A DNA stretch of 64,000 nt, from contig NZ_KI421511.1 of assembly GCF_000473265.1 (NCBI RefSeq), positions 248,001 to 312,000 on the forward strand. Direction: 5' to 3'. The position numbers were made by a program, and so were the translations under genes. Positions 48,962 through 58,205 of the stretch are shown here, piece by piece. This DNA is from Amycolatopsis thermoflava N1165 (GTDB taxonomy: Bacteria > Actinomycetota > Actinomycetes > Mycobacteriales > Pseudonocardiaceae). The stretch's first letter is position 1. Every line of letters begins with the position of its first letter. The notes below the pieces were generated by a model. That model saw only the letters and a program-made list of their open reading frames with translations, was not told where the DNA came from and searched no databases.

Positions 48962-49723
48962 TCAGTCCTTCGGTCCGCCGGCGACGTAGATGACCTGGCC
49001 GGACACGAAGCCCGCGCCCTCGCTGACCAGGAACGAGACGGTGTTGGCGATGTCGTCGGGCTTGCCGACACGCTGCACCGGGATCTCCTTGGCGGCGAAG
49101 GCCTTGAAGTCCTCGAACGGCACGCCCAGCCGCTCGGCGGTCGCCGCGGTCATGTCGGTCTCGATGAAGCCCGGCGCGATCGCGTTGGCGGTGACGCCGA
49201 ACTTGCCCAGCTCGATGGCCAGCGTCTTGGTGAAGCCCTGCATGCCCGCCTTGGCCGCGGAGTAGTTGACCTGGCCGCGGTTGCCCAGCGCCGAGGTGCT
49301 GGACAGGTTCACGATCCGGCCCCAGCGCTGCTCGGTCATGTGCTTCTGGACCGCGCGGGTCATCAGGAACGAGCCCTTGAGGTGCACGTTCATGACCGAG
49401 TCCCAGTCCTCGTCGGTCATCTTGAAGATCAGGTTGTCCCGGGTGATGCCGGCGTTGTTGACCAGCACGGTCGGCGCGCCCAGCTCCTCGGCGACGCGGG
49501 CGACGGCGGCCTCGACCTGCTCGGTGTTGCTGACGTCGAGCGCGACCCCGATGGCCTTGCCGCCGGCCGCGACGATGTCCTCCGCGCCCTGCTTCACGGA
49601 CTCCTCGTTGAGGTCCAGCAGTGCGACGGCGAAACCGTCCGAGGCCAGCTTGCGCGCGACAGCGGCGCCGATGCCTCGGCCGGCGCCGGTCACGATGGCG
49701 ACCCGGGAGTGGGACTCGGTCAC
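48962..49723 (-). CDS. FabG-like 3-oxoacyl-(ACP/CoA) reductase
   Basis: A 253-residue SDR. TGAGRGIGAAVA, NNAGITRDN, VNLSSTSALGN and YSAAKAGMQGF are the standard FabG signatures. It ends ISGQ-like GFVSGQVIYVAGGPKD. The GTG at 49723 follows GAGGAGG. It leads the MaoC gene and has the TAAGCGAGCGCTTA palindrome 32-45 bp upstream, so it is probably controlled by the TetR at 40495-41106. Confidence 0.94.
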   Translation of the reverse strand: MTESHSRVAIVTGAGRGIGAAVARKLASDGFAVALLDLNEESVKQGAEDIVAAGGKAIGVALDVSNTEQVEAAVARVAEELGAPTVLVNNAGITRDNLIFKMTDEDWDSVMNVHLKGSFLMTRAVQKHMTEQRWGRIVNLSSTSALGNRGQVNYSAAKAGMQGFTKTLAIELGKFGVTANAIAPGFIETDMTAATAERLGVPFEDFKAFAAKEIPVQRVGKPDDIANTVSFLVSEGAGFVSGQVIYVAGGPKD

Positions 49724-49754
49724 GGGAACTCCTCCTCGTCGTTGAGCGCGTCGG

Positions 49755-49768
49755 TAAGCGAGCGCTTA
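49755..49768. promoter_or_regulatory. Second TAAGCGAGCGCTTA operator
   Basis: Identical to the 14-mer at 41175-41188; lies 32-45 bp upstream of the fabG-like start codon on the minus strand. Confidence 0.75.
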
Positions 49769-49797
49769 GAAAGCTACTCGCCTCCGGCCCGGAGCGC

Positions 49798-50472
49798 CTA
49801 AGTGACCTGGGTCACCTCGGCTCGGTTCGATCGTAGTAACGGGACGGCCAGTGTGGCGAGCGCGAGCAGTTCGGTGGCCGCGAGCAGGCGTTCCACCAGG
49901 CCCAGCGGGATCGTGCGCCACCACGGGCCGCCGCCGGCCAGCATGTAGCCGACCGCGCCGAGGATGAGCCCGAACCACGCGAGCGAGACGATCGCCAGCA
50001 CGCGCGCCGCCCAGCGCCAGCCCGGCGAGTCCGGGAAGATGCGGCGCGCGGCGAACAGCAGCCCGGCCGGCAGGCACACGAACCCGACGACGCTGGCGTA
50101 GCGGTGCACGACGCCGCCCAGGCTCGGCCCGACGGACCAGTCGGTCTTGGGGAACGCGACGACCACCAGCAGGCTCACCGTCCACAATGCACCCAGCACG
50201 ACCGCGGCCGAGCGCACCGGCAGTGCCCGCATCAGCACGTGCGCGGCGAACAGCACCGCGGAGCCGACCGCGATCAGCAGGACCGCGACGTCGAAGATCC
50301 ACTTGTTGGCGCTCAGCGCGTACTCGCTGATCGTGCGGCGCACCGGGCTGATCTGGTCGGTGGGCGGGAGGAACTGCAGCAGCAGCACGAGCGCGGCGCC
50401 CCCGGCGATCGCGGTGAGGCACGCCAGGGCGAGGATCCGCGGGGCGCGGGTGGGGGCCGGGGTGGTGGTCAC
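49798..50472 (-). CDS. DUF998-family membrane protein
   Basis: A 224-residue protein with six predicted helices. The ordering (ALACLTAIAGGAALVLLLQF, then TISEYALSANKWIFDVAVLL) fits DUF998. The GTG at 50472 was chosen because the longer in-frame leader is polar and low-complexity. DUF998 proteins have no established reaction. It stands alone, divergent from the aldo/keto reductase. Confidence 0.82.
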   Translation of the reverse strand: MTTTPAPTRAPRILALACLTAIAGGAALVLLLQFLPPTDQISPVRRTISEYALSANKWIFDVAVLLIAVGSAVLFAAHVLMRALPVRSAAVVLGALWTVSLLVVVAFPKTDWSVGPSLGGVVHRYASVVGFVCLPAGLLFAARRIFPDSPGWRWAARVLAIVSLAWFGLILGAVGYMLAGGGPWWRTIPLGLVERLLAATELLALATLAVPLLRSNRAEVTQVT

Positions 50473-50572
50473 CCGGTCCAGCTTAAGTGCGCTCGTGTGG
50501 GGGTTTTGTGATCTCGCGGGCGGTTTGCGCGCGGCCGCGGGACTGTCGGTGGGGGCGCCTAGTATCGGCGGC

Positions 50573-51550
50573 ATGGAGCAACGGGTACTCGGCCGGACCG
50601 GCCGGGCGGTGTCGGTGGTCGGGCTCGGCACGTGGCAGCTGGGCGCGGACTGGGGCGAGGTCGGCGAGGAGCAGGCGCTCGCGGTGCTGTCGGCCGCGGC
50701 CGAGGCCGGTGTCACGTTCTTCGACACCGCGGACGTCTACGGCGACGGGCGCAGCGAGCAGATCATCGGGCGGTTCCTGCGGGAGCACCCGGACGTGTTC
50801 GTGGCGACCAAGATGGGCAGGCGCGCGCCGCTCGACCCGGCCGAGTACACGCTGGACAACTTCCGGGCCTGGACCGACCGGTCGCGGGCCAACCTCGGGG
50901 TGGACACGCTCGACCTGGTGCAGCTGCACTGCCCGCCGACGCCGGTGTACTCGCGGGACGCGGTGTACGACGCGCTGGACGCGTTGGTGGCGGAGAAGCG
51001 CATCGCCGCGTACGGGGTGAGCGTGGAGACCTGCGACGAGGCGCTGACCGCGATCGCCCGGCCGGGCACCGCGAGCGTGCAGATCATCCTCAACCCGTTC
51101 CGGCTCAAGCCGCTGGAGCGGGTGCTGCCCGCGGCGGCCGAGGCCGGGGTCGGGATCATCGCGCGGGTGCCGCTGGCGTCCGGCCTGCTGTCCGGCCGGT
51201 ACACGAAGGAGACTGTGTTCGCCGCGGACGACCACCGCACGTTCAACCGGCACGGCGAGGCGTTCGACCAGGGCGAGACGTTCAGCGGGGTGGACTACGC
51301 GACGGGCGTGGAGGCGGCCGCGGAGTTCAGTGAGCTGGCCCCCGCCGGGGCGACGCCCGCGCAGACGGCGTTGCGGTGGATCATCCAGCAGCCGGGCGTG
51401 ACGTCGGTCATCCCGGGCGCGCGGTCGCCGGAACAGGCGCGCGCCAACGCCGCGGCCGCTGGGCTGGAGCCGCTGCCGCCGTCGACACTGGAGGCGGTGC
51501 GGGAGCTGTACGACCGGCGGATCCGCGCGCAGGTGCACGACCGCTGGTGA
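50573..51550 (+). CDS. Aldo/keto reductase
   Basis: A 325-residue NADPH-dependent (beta/alpha)8 reductase. LGLGTWQLG-like start (VVGLGTWQLGADWG), catalytic tetrad residues in FFDTADVYGDGRSEQ (Asp, Tyr), ATKMG (Lys) and LVQLHC (His). The C-terminus RWIIQQPGVTSVIPGARSPE binds the cofactor. The ATG is at 50573. Acts on aldehydes or ketones; substrate unknown. Confidence 0.93.
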   Translation: MEQRVLGRTGRAVSVVGLGTWQLGADWGEVGEEQALAVLSAAAEAGVTFFDTADVYGDGRSEQIIGRFLREHPDVFVATKMGRRAPLDPAEYTLDNFRAWTDRSRANLGVDTLDLVQLHCPPTPVYSRDAVYDALDALVAEKRIAAYGVSVETCDEALTAIARPGTASVQIILNPFRLKPLERVLPAAAEAGVGIIARVPLASGLLSGRYTKETVFAADDHRTFNRHGEAFDQGETFSGVDYATGVEAAAEFSELAPAGATPAQTALRWIIQQPGVTSVIPGARSPEQARANAAAAGLEPLPPSTLEAVRELYDRRIRAQVHDRW

Positions 51551-51552
51551 GC

Positions 51553-51700
51553 CGCCGGCCCGGCTGGGCGTGGGTGCCACGCCTGGCCGGGTGGGTTGCA
51601 CCTTCGCGGGTGTGACTGCCACGCCCAGCGGTGTGATTTCCGCGTTGGCCAGGTGGGTCCGCGTGCGCGTGAGTTCCACTCGACGGGCGCGAGTTCCGCG
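51553..51700. repeat. Short degenerate repeats between convergent genes
   Basis: The 150 bp between the aldo/keto reductase and the carboxylase contain loosely repeated units around GTGNNTGCCACGCC and GCGNGAGTTCC. They are too diverged for firm unit boundaries. They resemble the other gene-tail repeats in this window. Confidence 0.4.
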
Positions 51701-51701
51701 C

Positions 51702-54700
51702 TCAGGTGGCGGCGGTGAGGGTGCGGACGATCCGTTCCCGGGTGTCCGCCGGGTCGATCACGTCGTCGATCTCGAACACCGTCGCCGTGCTCAGGGCCTT
51801 GCCGCGCTCGTAGTACTCGGCGACCAGCTCGGTGTAGCGGGCGTGACGGGCCTCCGGGTCGGCGATCGACTCCAGCTCCTTGCGGAAACCCAGCCGCACC
51901 GCGCCCTCCAGGCCCATGCCGCCGAACTCGCCGGTCGGCCACGCCACGGTCAGCGCAGGCGCGTGCAGGGAACCCCCGGTCATCGCCATCGCGCCCAGGC
52001 CGTAGGCCTTGCGCAGCACCACCGCGACCAGCGGCGCGGTCAGCCTCGCCCCGGCGACGAACAGGTCGCCGAACCGCCGCACCGTCGCGGTCTTCTCCGC
52101 CTCCGGGCCCACCATGAACCCGGGAGTGTCCACGAAGGACACCACCGGCAGTGAATGCGCACGGCACAGGTTCACGAACCGGGTGGCCTTGTCGGCGGCG
52201 TCGCCGTCGATCGCGCCGCCCAGGTGGCCCGGGTTGTTCGCCAGCACGCCGACCGGGATCCCGCCAATCCGGGCCAGCGCGGTGATCACCCCGGCGCCGA
52301 ACCCGGACCGCAGTTCCAGCAGGCTGCCCGGATCGGCCACTGTGGACAGAACCGGCCGCACGTCGTAGACGCGGACGCGGTTCTCCGGGACCAGGTGCCG
52401 CAACCGTCGCTGGTCGTGCGGCTCGCCCGCCTCGGCCGGGCCGGCGAAGTAGGACAGGTAACGCCGAGCGACGTCCACCGCCTCGGCCTCGTCGGCGACC
52501 AGCACGTCGACGACCCCGTTGGCGTACTGCACCGGCATCGGCCCGACGTCCCCGGGCGCGACGGCGCCGAGGCCGCCGCCCTCGATCATCGCCGGGCCGC
52601 CCATGCCCAGCGAGCTGCCCTCGGTCGCGATGACCACGTCACACACCCCGGCGAGCGCCGCGTTCCCGGCGAAGCAGTAGCCGGAGACGATCGCGACCGT
52701 CGGCACCTCGCCGGCCAGCTGGGCGGCCATCCGGAACGTCGGCACGTCCAGCTGGGCGACCGCGGAGGTGTCGGTGTCGCCCGGCCGGCCTCCGCCGCCC
52801 TCGGCGAACAGCACCACCGGCAGCTTCCGGTCGCGCGCGATCCGCAGCATCCGGTCGGTCTTGCGGTGGTTGTGCACGCCCTGCGTGCCGGCCAGGACGG
52901 TGTAGTCGTAGGCCAGCACCACGACCGGACGGCCGCCGACGGTCGCGGTTCCGGTGACCATGCCGTCGGCGGGGGTGCGGCGGATCAGGTCGCCGAGATC
53001 CCGGCGGCGGCGCTGTGCCGCGATCGCGAGAGCGCCGTACTCGGTGAAGCTGCCGGGATCGCACAGGTCCTCGACGTTCTCACGCGCGGTCCGGCGTCCG
53101 GCGGAGTGGCGTTTGCGCACCGCGTCCGGGCGGGCGGCGTCCAGGCCGATCTCGTGCCGCGCCAGGGTTTCCGCGAGGTCCGGCCGCACGTGGTCGAGAT
53201 CGGCCCCGGTCACCTCGCCGGCCGCGGTCGTGTCGCCGTTCTCCCGCAGGGTCGCCAGCACCGCCCCGGCGGTCACCGCGTCGCCGGGTTTGACCGCGAC
53301 ACCCAGCACGACGCCACCCCGCTCGGCGGTGATCACGTGCTCCATCTTCATCGCCTCGAGCACGACGAGTTCCGCACCGGCCGTCACGGTCTCGCCCTCG
53401 GCCACGCACACCTGCACCACGACACCCTGCTGCGGCGCGGTGACCGTGCCGGGCGCGGCGGCAGGCCCGGCGATCTCGTCCACCAGGTCCGGCAGGTGGC
53501 GGTCCACGAAGCTCGTGTCGACGGCGTCGAGCGGCTCGGCCAGGAGCGCCCGGAGCAGGGCGAGGTTCGTCGGCGGGCCGGCGATGGCGAACTCGCCGAG
53601 CGCGCGGCGAGCCAGGGCGGCGGCCGCGGTGAGGTCGGGGCCGGTGACGATCACCTTGGCCAGCAACGAGTCGTAGCGCGGGTTGCCCGGGTAGCCCAGA
53701 TAGCCGTGGGTGTCCACGCGGACGCCGCGCCCGGTGGGCGGCTGGAACGTGGTGAGCGTGCCGCCGCCGGGCAGCACGGTCCCGTCCGGTCGCACCGTCT
53801 CGGTGTTGACGCGGGCCTGGATCGCCACCCCGCGCGGCTCGGGGGCGGTGCGGTCCAGCGGCTCGCCGGCGGCGATGCGGAGCCCGATCTCGACCAGGTC
53901 GAGCCCGGTGACCTCCTCGGTGACGGTGTGCTCGACCTGGAGCCGCGGGTTCACCTCCAGGAACACGAAGTCGTCGCCGTCGACCAGGAACTCCACAGTG
54001 GCCAGACCGCGGTACACAGTGGACCCGATGAGCGCGGTGGCGGCTTCGTGCAAACGCTTTCGCAGGTCCCGGTCAAGCGCCGCGGGCGCGATTTCGACGA
54101 GCTTCTGGCGCCGGCGCTGGAGGCTGCAGTCGCGGTCGCCGAGCGCGAGCACCGTCTCGCCGTCGGCGGCGATCTGCACCTCGACGTGGCGGGCGCGGGG
54201 GAGGAGGCGTTCGAGGTAGACCGAGCCGTCGCCGAACGCGGCCGCGGCCTCGGAGGCGCACCGGCGCAGCGCGGCGGGCAGGTCGGCGGCGTCGGTCACC
54301 GGCCGCATGCCGCGTCCGCCGCCACCGACGAGCGCCTTGACCATCACGGCACCGTGCTCGGCGAAGAACGCCTCGGCCGCGGCCGCGTCGGTGGGGCCGT
54401 CGGTGCCCGGGAGGACGGGGATGCCCAGCTCGCGGGCGCGTGCGCGGGCCCGGGTCTTGTCGCCGAACAGTTCCAGGGCTTCCGGGGACGGTCCGGCGAA
54501 GCGGATGCCGGCCTCGGCGCAGCGGCGGGAGAGTTCGGGGCTTTCGGACAGGAATCCGTAGCCGGGGTGCAGGAACTCGCAGCCGGTGCGCTGCGCGGCG
54601 GCCACGATCGCGGCCGCGTCGAGGTAGCTGCCGTCGAGGCGTTCCGCATGGTCGGCGCGGGTGACGTGGGCGCAGTCGGCGTCGTCCGGCGGGTACACGG

Positions 54701-54785
54701 CGACGGTGCGGAAGCCCAGGCCGGCGGCGGTTCCGAGGATCCGGACGCCGATCTCGCCCCGGTTCGCGACGAGCAGGGACGGCAC
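51702..54785 (-). CDS. Single-chain biotin-dependent acyl-CoA carboxylase (BC-BCCP-CT)
   Basis: A 1027-residue enzyme holding all three functions in one chain. Residues about 1-445 are the biotin carboxylase (LLVANRGEIGVRI; KALVGGGGRGMRP; EVNPRLQVEHTVTEE), about 450-530 the biotinyl domain with LEAMKMEHVI, and about 540-1027 the carboxyltransferase (VRKRHSAGRRTARENVEDL; SGYCFAGNAALAGVCD; FVDTPGFMVGPEAEKT; VVLRKAYGLGAMAM). The layout matches the single-chain long-chain acyl-CoA carboxylase described from mycobacteria. It carboxylates an acyl-CoA at the alpha carbon. GTG start at 54785. No partner subunit is needed. Confidence 0.94.
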   Translation of the reverse strand: MPSLLVANRGEIGVRILGTAAGLGFRTVAVYPPDDADCAHVTRADHAERLDGSYLDAAAIVAAAQRTGCEFLHPGYGFLSESPELSRRCAEAGIRFAGPSPEALELFGDKTRARARARELGIPVLPGTDGPTDAAAAEAFFAEHGAVMVKALVGGGGRGMRPVTDAADLPAALRRCASEAAAAFGDGSVYLERLLPRARHVEVQIAADGETVLALGDRDCSLQRRRQKLVEIAPAALDRDLRKRLHEAATALIGSTVYRGLATVEFLVDGDDFVFLEVNPRLQVEHTVTEEVTGLDLVEIGLRIAAGEPLDRTAPEPRGVAIQARVNTETVRPDGTVLPGGGTLTTFQPPTGRGVRVDTHGYLGYPGNPRYDSLLAKVIVTGPDLTAAAALARRALGEFAIAGPPTNLALLRALLAEPLDAVDTSFVDRHLPDLVDEIAGPAAAPGTVTAPQQGVVVQVCVAEGETVTAGAELVVLEAMKMEHVITAERGGVVLGVAVKPGDAVTAGAVLATLRENGDTTAAGEVTGADLDHVRPDLAETLARHEIGLDAARPDAVRKRHSAGRRTARENVEDLCDPGSFTEYGALAIAAQRRRRDLGDLIRRTPADGMVTGTATVGGRPVVVLAYDYTVLAGTQGVHNHRKTDRMLRIARDRKLPVVLFAEGGGGRPGDTDTSAVAQLDVPTFRMAAQLAGEVPTVAIVSGYCFAGNAALAGVCDVVIATEGSSLGMGGPAMIEGGGLGAVAPGDVGPMPVQYANGVVDVLVADEAEAVDVARRYLSYFAGPAEAGEPHDQRRLRHLVPENRVRVYDVRPVLSTVADPGSLLELRSGFGAGVITALARIGGIPVGVLANNPGHLGGAIDGDAADKATRFVNLCRAHSLPVVSFVDTPGFMVGPEAEKTATVRRFGDLFVAGARLTAPLVAVVLRKAYGLGAMAMTGGSLHAPALTVAWPTGEFGGMGLEGAVRLGFRKELESIADPEARHARYTELVAEYYERGKALSTATVFEIDDVIDPADTRERIVRTLTAAT

Positions 54786-54789
54786 CGTC

Positions 54790-56061
54790 TCACCTCACCG
54801 TGTTGATCACGTCCTCGGACTCCCCGGACGCTACCGGGCGGGCGGTGCCGGTACCAGGGCCGCCGGTGTCGCCAGATCGGGACGGGCGAAACCGGCGGCC
54901 GTGTTGTTCAACGATCGGGGCCGATGCCGAATTCCCGGCGTATAACGACCTATACAGCGCGACCATGGTCACCAGAACGTAGGACGACCCCAGCAGGTGC
55001 TGCCACCACGTCCAGTGCATCTCGAGGTCGTGCGTCTGCGGCAGCCACGAATGCGGCGCGACGGCGAAGACCAGCAGCACCGGGGTCCAGCGCGGGGCGC
55101 GGACCAGCACGGCCACGGCGGCGGGCAGGACCCAGACCCAGTGGTGCGACCAGCTCACCGGCGAGGCGAGGAGCCCGCCTGCGGCGATGGCGAGCAGAGC
55201 GGTGACGTCGTCGCGGTCGCGGCGCGCGGCGGTCGCGGCCAGTGCCATCACGGCGGCCGCCAGCACTGCCCAGAGCAGGGTGTTCGCGGGCAGCAGGCGG
55301 ACCAGGACGGCCTGGATGTTCTGGTTGAAGGCGTAGGCGAGGCCGCCGATGCGTGCCGGGTCGAAGAGGGTGTGCAGCCAGTACTGCGCGGAGTCGCGCG
55401 GCGCGAGCAGCAGCGCGGCGAGCCCGCAGGCGGTGAAGGACGCGACCGCGGTGGCGGCGGCCCGGTAGCGGCCGCGGAGGAGGAACAGCAGCACGAAAAC
55501 GGCCGGGGTGAGCTTGATCGCCGCCGCCACACCGACCAGGAGCCCGCGCGGCCAGCGGGTGCGGGGGAGCAGGCAGTCGGCGGCGACCAGGGCCATCAGG
55601 ATCAGGTTGATCTGCCCGAACCCGATGGTCTGCCGGGCCGGCTCGAAGAGCGCCCACAGGGCGGCCACCGACATGCCGAGGGCGTCCGCGGCGGCGCGGT
55701 CGGCGACCAGGCGCCGGGCGGTGATCGTGGTGGTGACCGCGAGGGCGGCTGCGGACGCGAGGCTGATCGCGAACTTCGCCACATGCCACGGGAGGAGCTC
55801 GACGGGCGCGAACAGGATCGCGGCGAACGGCGGGTAGGTGAAGGGCAGCGGCATGCCCGGCACGAGGGCCGCGAAGCCCGGCTCGTACAGCGCGGTGCCG
55901 GTCCGCCAGGCGAAGCCGCCGGTGCGGTAGACGTGCAGGTCGAGGAAGCCCTGGAAGACGAGCACCCAGCCGACCGTGGTGAGGAGGAGGACCACGGCGG
56001 CGGCGCGGGTGATCCAGCGCAGGCGGGCGTGGGTGATCCGTGCGTGGCCGAGCGCCGCCAT
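54790..56061 (-). CDS. GT87-family mannosyltransferase-like membrane protein
   Basis: A 423-residue protein with about ten helices. FQGFLDLHVYRTGGFAW near residue 37 carries the aspartate characteristic of GT87 (PimE-type) enzymes, followed by LPFTYPPFAAILFAPVELL and FGQINLILMALVAADCLL. These add mannose from polyprenyl-phosphate-mannose to envelope lipids outside the membrane. The C-terminal about 45 residues are charged and cytoplasmic. The gene ends 4 bp before the carboxylase start, so both may be in one transcript. An inverted repeat CCAAGAT/ATCTTGG sits upstream at 56101-56118. Confidence 0.88.
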   Translation of the reverse strand: MAALGHARITHARLRWITRAAAVVLLLTTVGWVLVFQGFLDLHVYRTGGFAWRTGTALYEPGFAALVPGMPLPFTYPPFAAILFAPVELLPWHVAKFAISLASAAALAVTTTITARRLVADRAAADALGMSVAALWALFEPARQTIGFGQINLILMALVAADCLLPRTRWPRGLLVGVAAAIKLTPAVFVLLFLLRGRYRAAATAVASFTACGLAALLLAPRDSAQYWLHTLFDPARIGGLAYAFNQNIQAVLVRLLPANTLLWAVLAAAVMALAATAARRDRDDVTALLAIAAGGLLASPVSWSHHWVWVLPAAVAVLVRAPRWTPVLLVFAVAPHSWLPQTHDLEMHWTWWQHLLGSSYVLVTMVALYRSLYAGNSASAPIVEQHGRRFRPSRSGDTGGPGTGTARPVASGESEDVINTVR

Positions 56062-56274
56062 CGTGTCCCCCAGTCACGACGCGGCCCCCTGCCACGTCCC
56101 CCAAGATCGTCATCTTGGCACCGGCGCGCCGCCGCGGAGCGGGAGGTCCCCCGGTCCAGTGACCGGCGAGACCCGCCCGCGCCGATCCGCGCCGCTGCGG
56201 AACGACTCCTCCTCGCTCATGCCGCCGGGCCGGCGGCTCCGGCGCCCGCGGCGGCGGGCTCGATCAGGCCGGGG

Positions 56275-56463
56275 TCACGAGCCGTTGCCGGTCTGGTCCT
56301 CCTCCTCGGTGCTCAGCGGCCGGGTGCGGGACGTGCCGCCGAAACCAGGCGCGAGGTCGGCCGGGTTGGGCGTGTCGTTGTCGGCGTTCGGCCCGCCCTG
56401 CGGCGGATCGGACTCCGGGATGCCCGGCGCCGACTCCGGCTGGTTGTTCGCGTTGCCGTTCAT
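56275..56463 (-). CDS. Small acidic hypothetical protein
   Basis: A 62-residue protein from the ATG at 56463, with GGGAGGC 5 bases upstream. It is rich in Asn, Pro, Glu, Asp and Gly with no hydrophobic stretch (SAPGIPESDPPQGGPNADN), so likely disordered. I recognise no family. Coding status rests mainly on the strong ribosome site. The 212 bp after it (56062-56274) hold nothing recognisable except the inverted repeat near the next gene's start. Confidence 0.55.
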   Translation of the reverse strand: MNGNANNQPESAPGIPESDPPQGGPNADNDTPNPADLAPGFGGTSRTRPLSTEEEDQTGNGS

Positions 56464-56522
56464 GGGAGCCTCCCATCGGTGATCCGGTCGGATTCCCGTC
56501 GGCCGGCCGCCCAAACGAACCG

Positions 56523-57314
56523 TCAGCCCTTGCGGCCCGGGTTCGCGACCGCCGTGGTGAGGCAGAACCCGATCGGCCCGGCGGTGTCGTGCAGGGTGCA
56601 GTGCCCGACGGCGATCCCGTCCTCGCTGAGGTGACCCGAGGACTCCAGCCCGATGGCGTCCGACAGCGGCAGCCTGCTCAGCGACAACGTGTAGTCGGCG
56701 TTGATGAAGTCCAGGCTCTCGGCGCCGGCGTGGGCGAGCGGGCTCGCGGTGTCGGCCGCCAGCGCGGCCCGCACGAACGGCGACAGCGCCTCGCCCGCGA
56801 CCAGTTCCCGCGACTCGCGCAGCCACGCCCGGCGCCGCCCCGTTCCACACCCGGTGCGCAGCGGCTGGTTGTGCTCGTCGAATCGCCAGATCGCCCAGCC
56901 CTGTTCCCGTGGCTCCCACAGCTCCTCGGGCGGCGGCGCGTCCCAGGCCGGGGTGGCCGGAACGGGCGCGGCGGGCTGCTCACCGCTGCGCAGCAACACG
57001 GCCGTCGCACGCGCGACGAGCCCGTTCGCGCCGTGCACCAGTGCGTCCGCGACCCGGATCCGGCGCCCGTCGCGCACGAGCGCGGTCTCGACGCGCACCG
57101 GGGCGAGCGGCGCGTTGCGGAAGAGGTCCACGGTCAGCCTGCTGAAGTGCAGGCCCGGCGCGGCCTGCTCGCGTTCCAGCGCCCGCGCGGCGAGCCCGCC
57201 CAGCAGGCGGCCGTGGATCATCGCCGGGTTCCACCAGCTGCGCGCCACCGGATCCGGCGCCAGCTCGTCGCCGTCGGCGGTGAAGAACGCCTGCTGCTGC
57301 TCGGTCTGGGCCAC
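56523..57314 (-). CDS. Acyl-CoA thioesterase-family protein (double hot-dog)
   Basis: A 263-residue protein resembling TesB-like/DUF4442-type thioesterases. First hot-dog: WWNPAMIHGRLLGGLAARAL then SRLTVDLFRNAPLAPVRVET; second: FVRAALAADTASPLAHAGAE and LDFINADYTLSLSRLP. Predicted to cleave acyl-CoA or bind acyl groups, which would suit the surrounding lipid genes. GTG start at 57314. Identity is inferred from fold-level features. Confidence 0.8.
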   Translation of the reverse strand: MAQTEQQQAFFTADGDELAPDPVARSWWNPAMIHGRLLGGLAARALEREQAAPGLHFSRLTVDLFRNAPLAPVRVETALVRDGRRIRVADALVHGANGLVARATAVLLRSGEQPAAPVPATPAWDAPPPEELWEPREQGWAIWRFDEHNQPLRTGCGTGRRRAWLRESRELVAGEALSPFVRAALAADTASPLAHAGAESLDFINADYTLSLSRLPLSDAIGLESSGHLSEDGIAVGHCTLHDTAGPIGFCLTTAVANPGRKG

Positions 57315-57536
57315 CGGCTGATCTTAGGTGTTGCCCGGGCGGTGTCAGCTCCGGCGAGTGCGCGAGGTGCCGCGATCGACGAGACCGCCGCGGGCGGTGG
57401 CCGGCGCGCGCCGCGGCCCGTACTCCTGGGCGCCTCACTCGCACCGGTGATCCGGGTCGCGAATCGGTCACTTCCGCCACGCGCGGGTGGCCCGTCTGTT
57501 TGGATCACGCCGGTCAAGTCCGATCGGAAGGTTCCC

Positions 57537-58115
57537 ATGACGTACCCGCCCCAGCCGGGCCAGTACCCGGCCGCGCCCCCGCCCTACCCCGGCGACCAGT
57601 ACTCCCTCCAGCAACCGCCCAGTGGTGGCACCGCGATCACCGCCGGGGTGTTGGCCATCCTCGGCGCCCTGTGGGGCGTCGTCATCGGGATCATGAACTT
57701 CGGCGTCGTCGACGACGTGGTCGAGGACCTCAAGTGGCTGGTGATCTTCCAGGGCACGGTGTACCTGCTCGAGTTCGCCACCCTGCTGCCCGGCGCGATC
57801 CTGCTGTTCCTGCGCAAGCCCGCGGGCCGCTGGCTGGTCGCCGCGGGCAGCGCGCTGCACATCGCGCAGGGGCTGGTCGCGTTGGTCGTGCTGTCCTCGG
57901 ACGACCGGTTCACCAGGGACCTCGACAGCGCGACCGCGATCGGCGGTGGTTTCGGCGGCCTGCTGGTCGCGCTGTCGCCCGCGATCGCGACGCTCGTCCT
58001 GGCGCTGGTGCCGCTCACCGGCCGCTGGTGCGAGTGGGGCAAGCGCCCGCCGCAGCAGCCGGGCCCGTACCAGGCGCCGCCGCCGGGTTACGGCCCGCCG
58101 CCGCAGCAATGGTGA
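57537..58115 (+). CDS. Proline-rich four-helix membrane protein, unknown
   Basis: A 192-residue protein with a proline/tyrosine-rich N-terminus (about 1-30), four hydrophobic segments (about 33-55, 70-95, 100-120, 135-160) and a proline-rich C-terminus (PPPGYGPPPQQW). This plan is common in actinobacterial envelope proteins of unknown role. ATG at 57537 after GGAAGG. Confidence 0.8.
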   Translation: MTYPPQPGQYPAAPPPYPGDQYSLQQPPSGGTAITAGVLAILGALWGVVIGIMNFGVVDDVVEDLKWLVIFQGTVYLLEFATLLPGAILLFLRKPAGRWLVAAGSALHIAQGLVALVVLSSDDRFTRDLDSATAIGGGFGGLLVALSPAIATLVLALVPLTGRWCEWGKRPPQQPGPYQAPPPGYGPPPQQW

Positions 58116-58205
58116 CTTCGCCGGAAAAATAATCGGGCGAGTTGTCGATCCGGCTCGGGTTCCTTCGACGTGTTGGTGACAGCAACTTCGGAGGAAGGAT
58201 CGATC

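Noticed and set aside
52155..54806. An 883-residue open frame on the plus strand
   Set aside because: Fully antisense to the acyl-CoA carboxylase, which has complete catalytic motifs.
56101..56118. CCAAGAT/ATCTTGG inverted repeat as an NrdR site
   Set aside because: Only one site is present, the core match is partial and the nearby gene is a GT87 protein; it may be a local hairpin.
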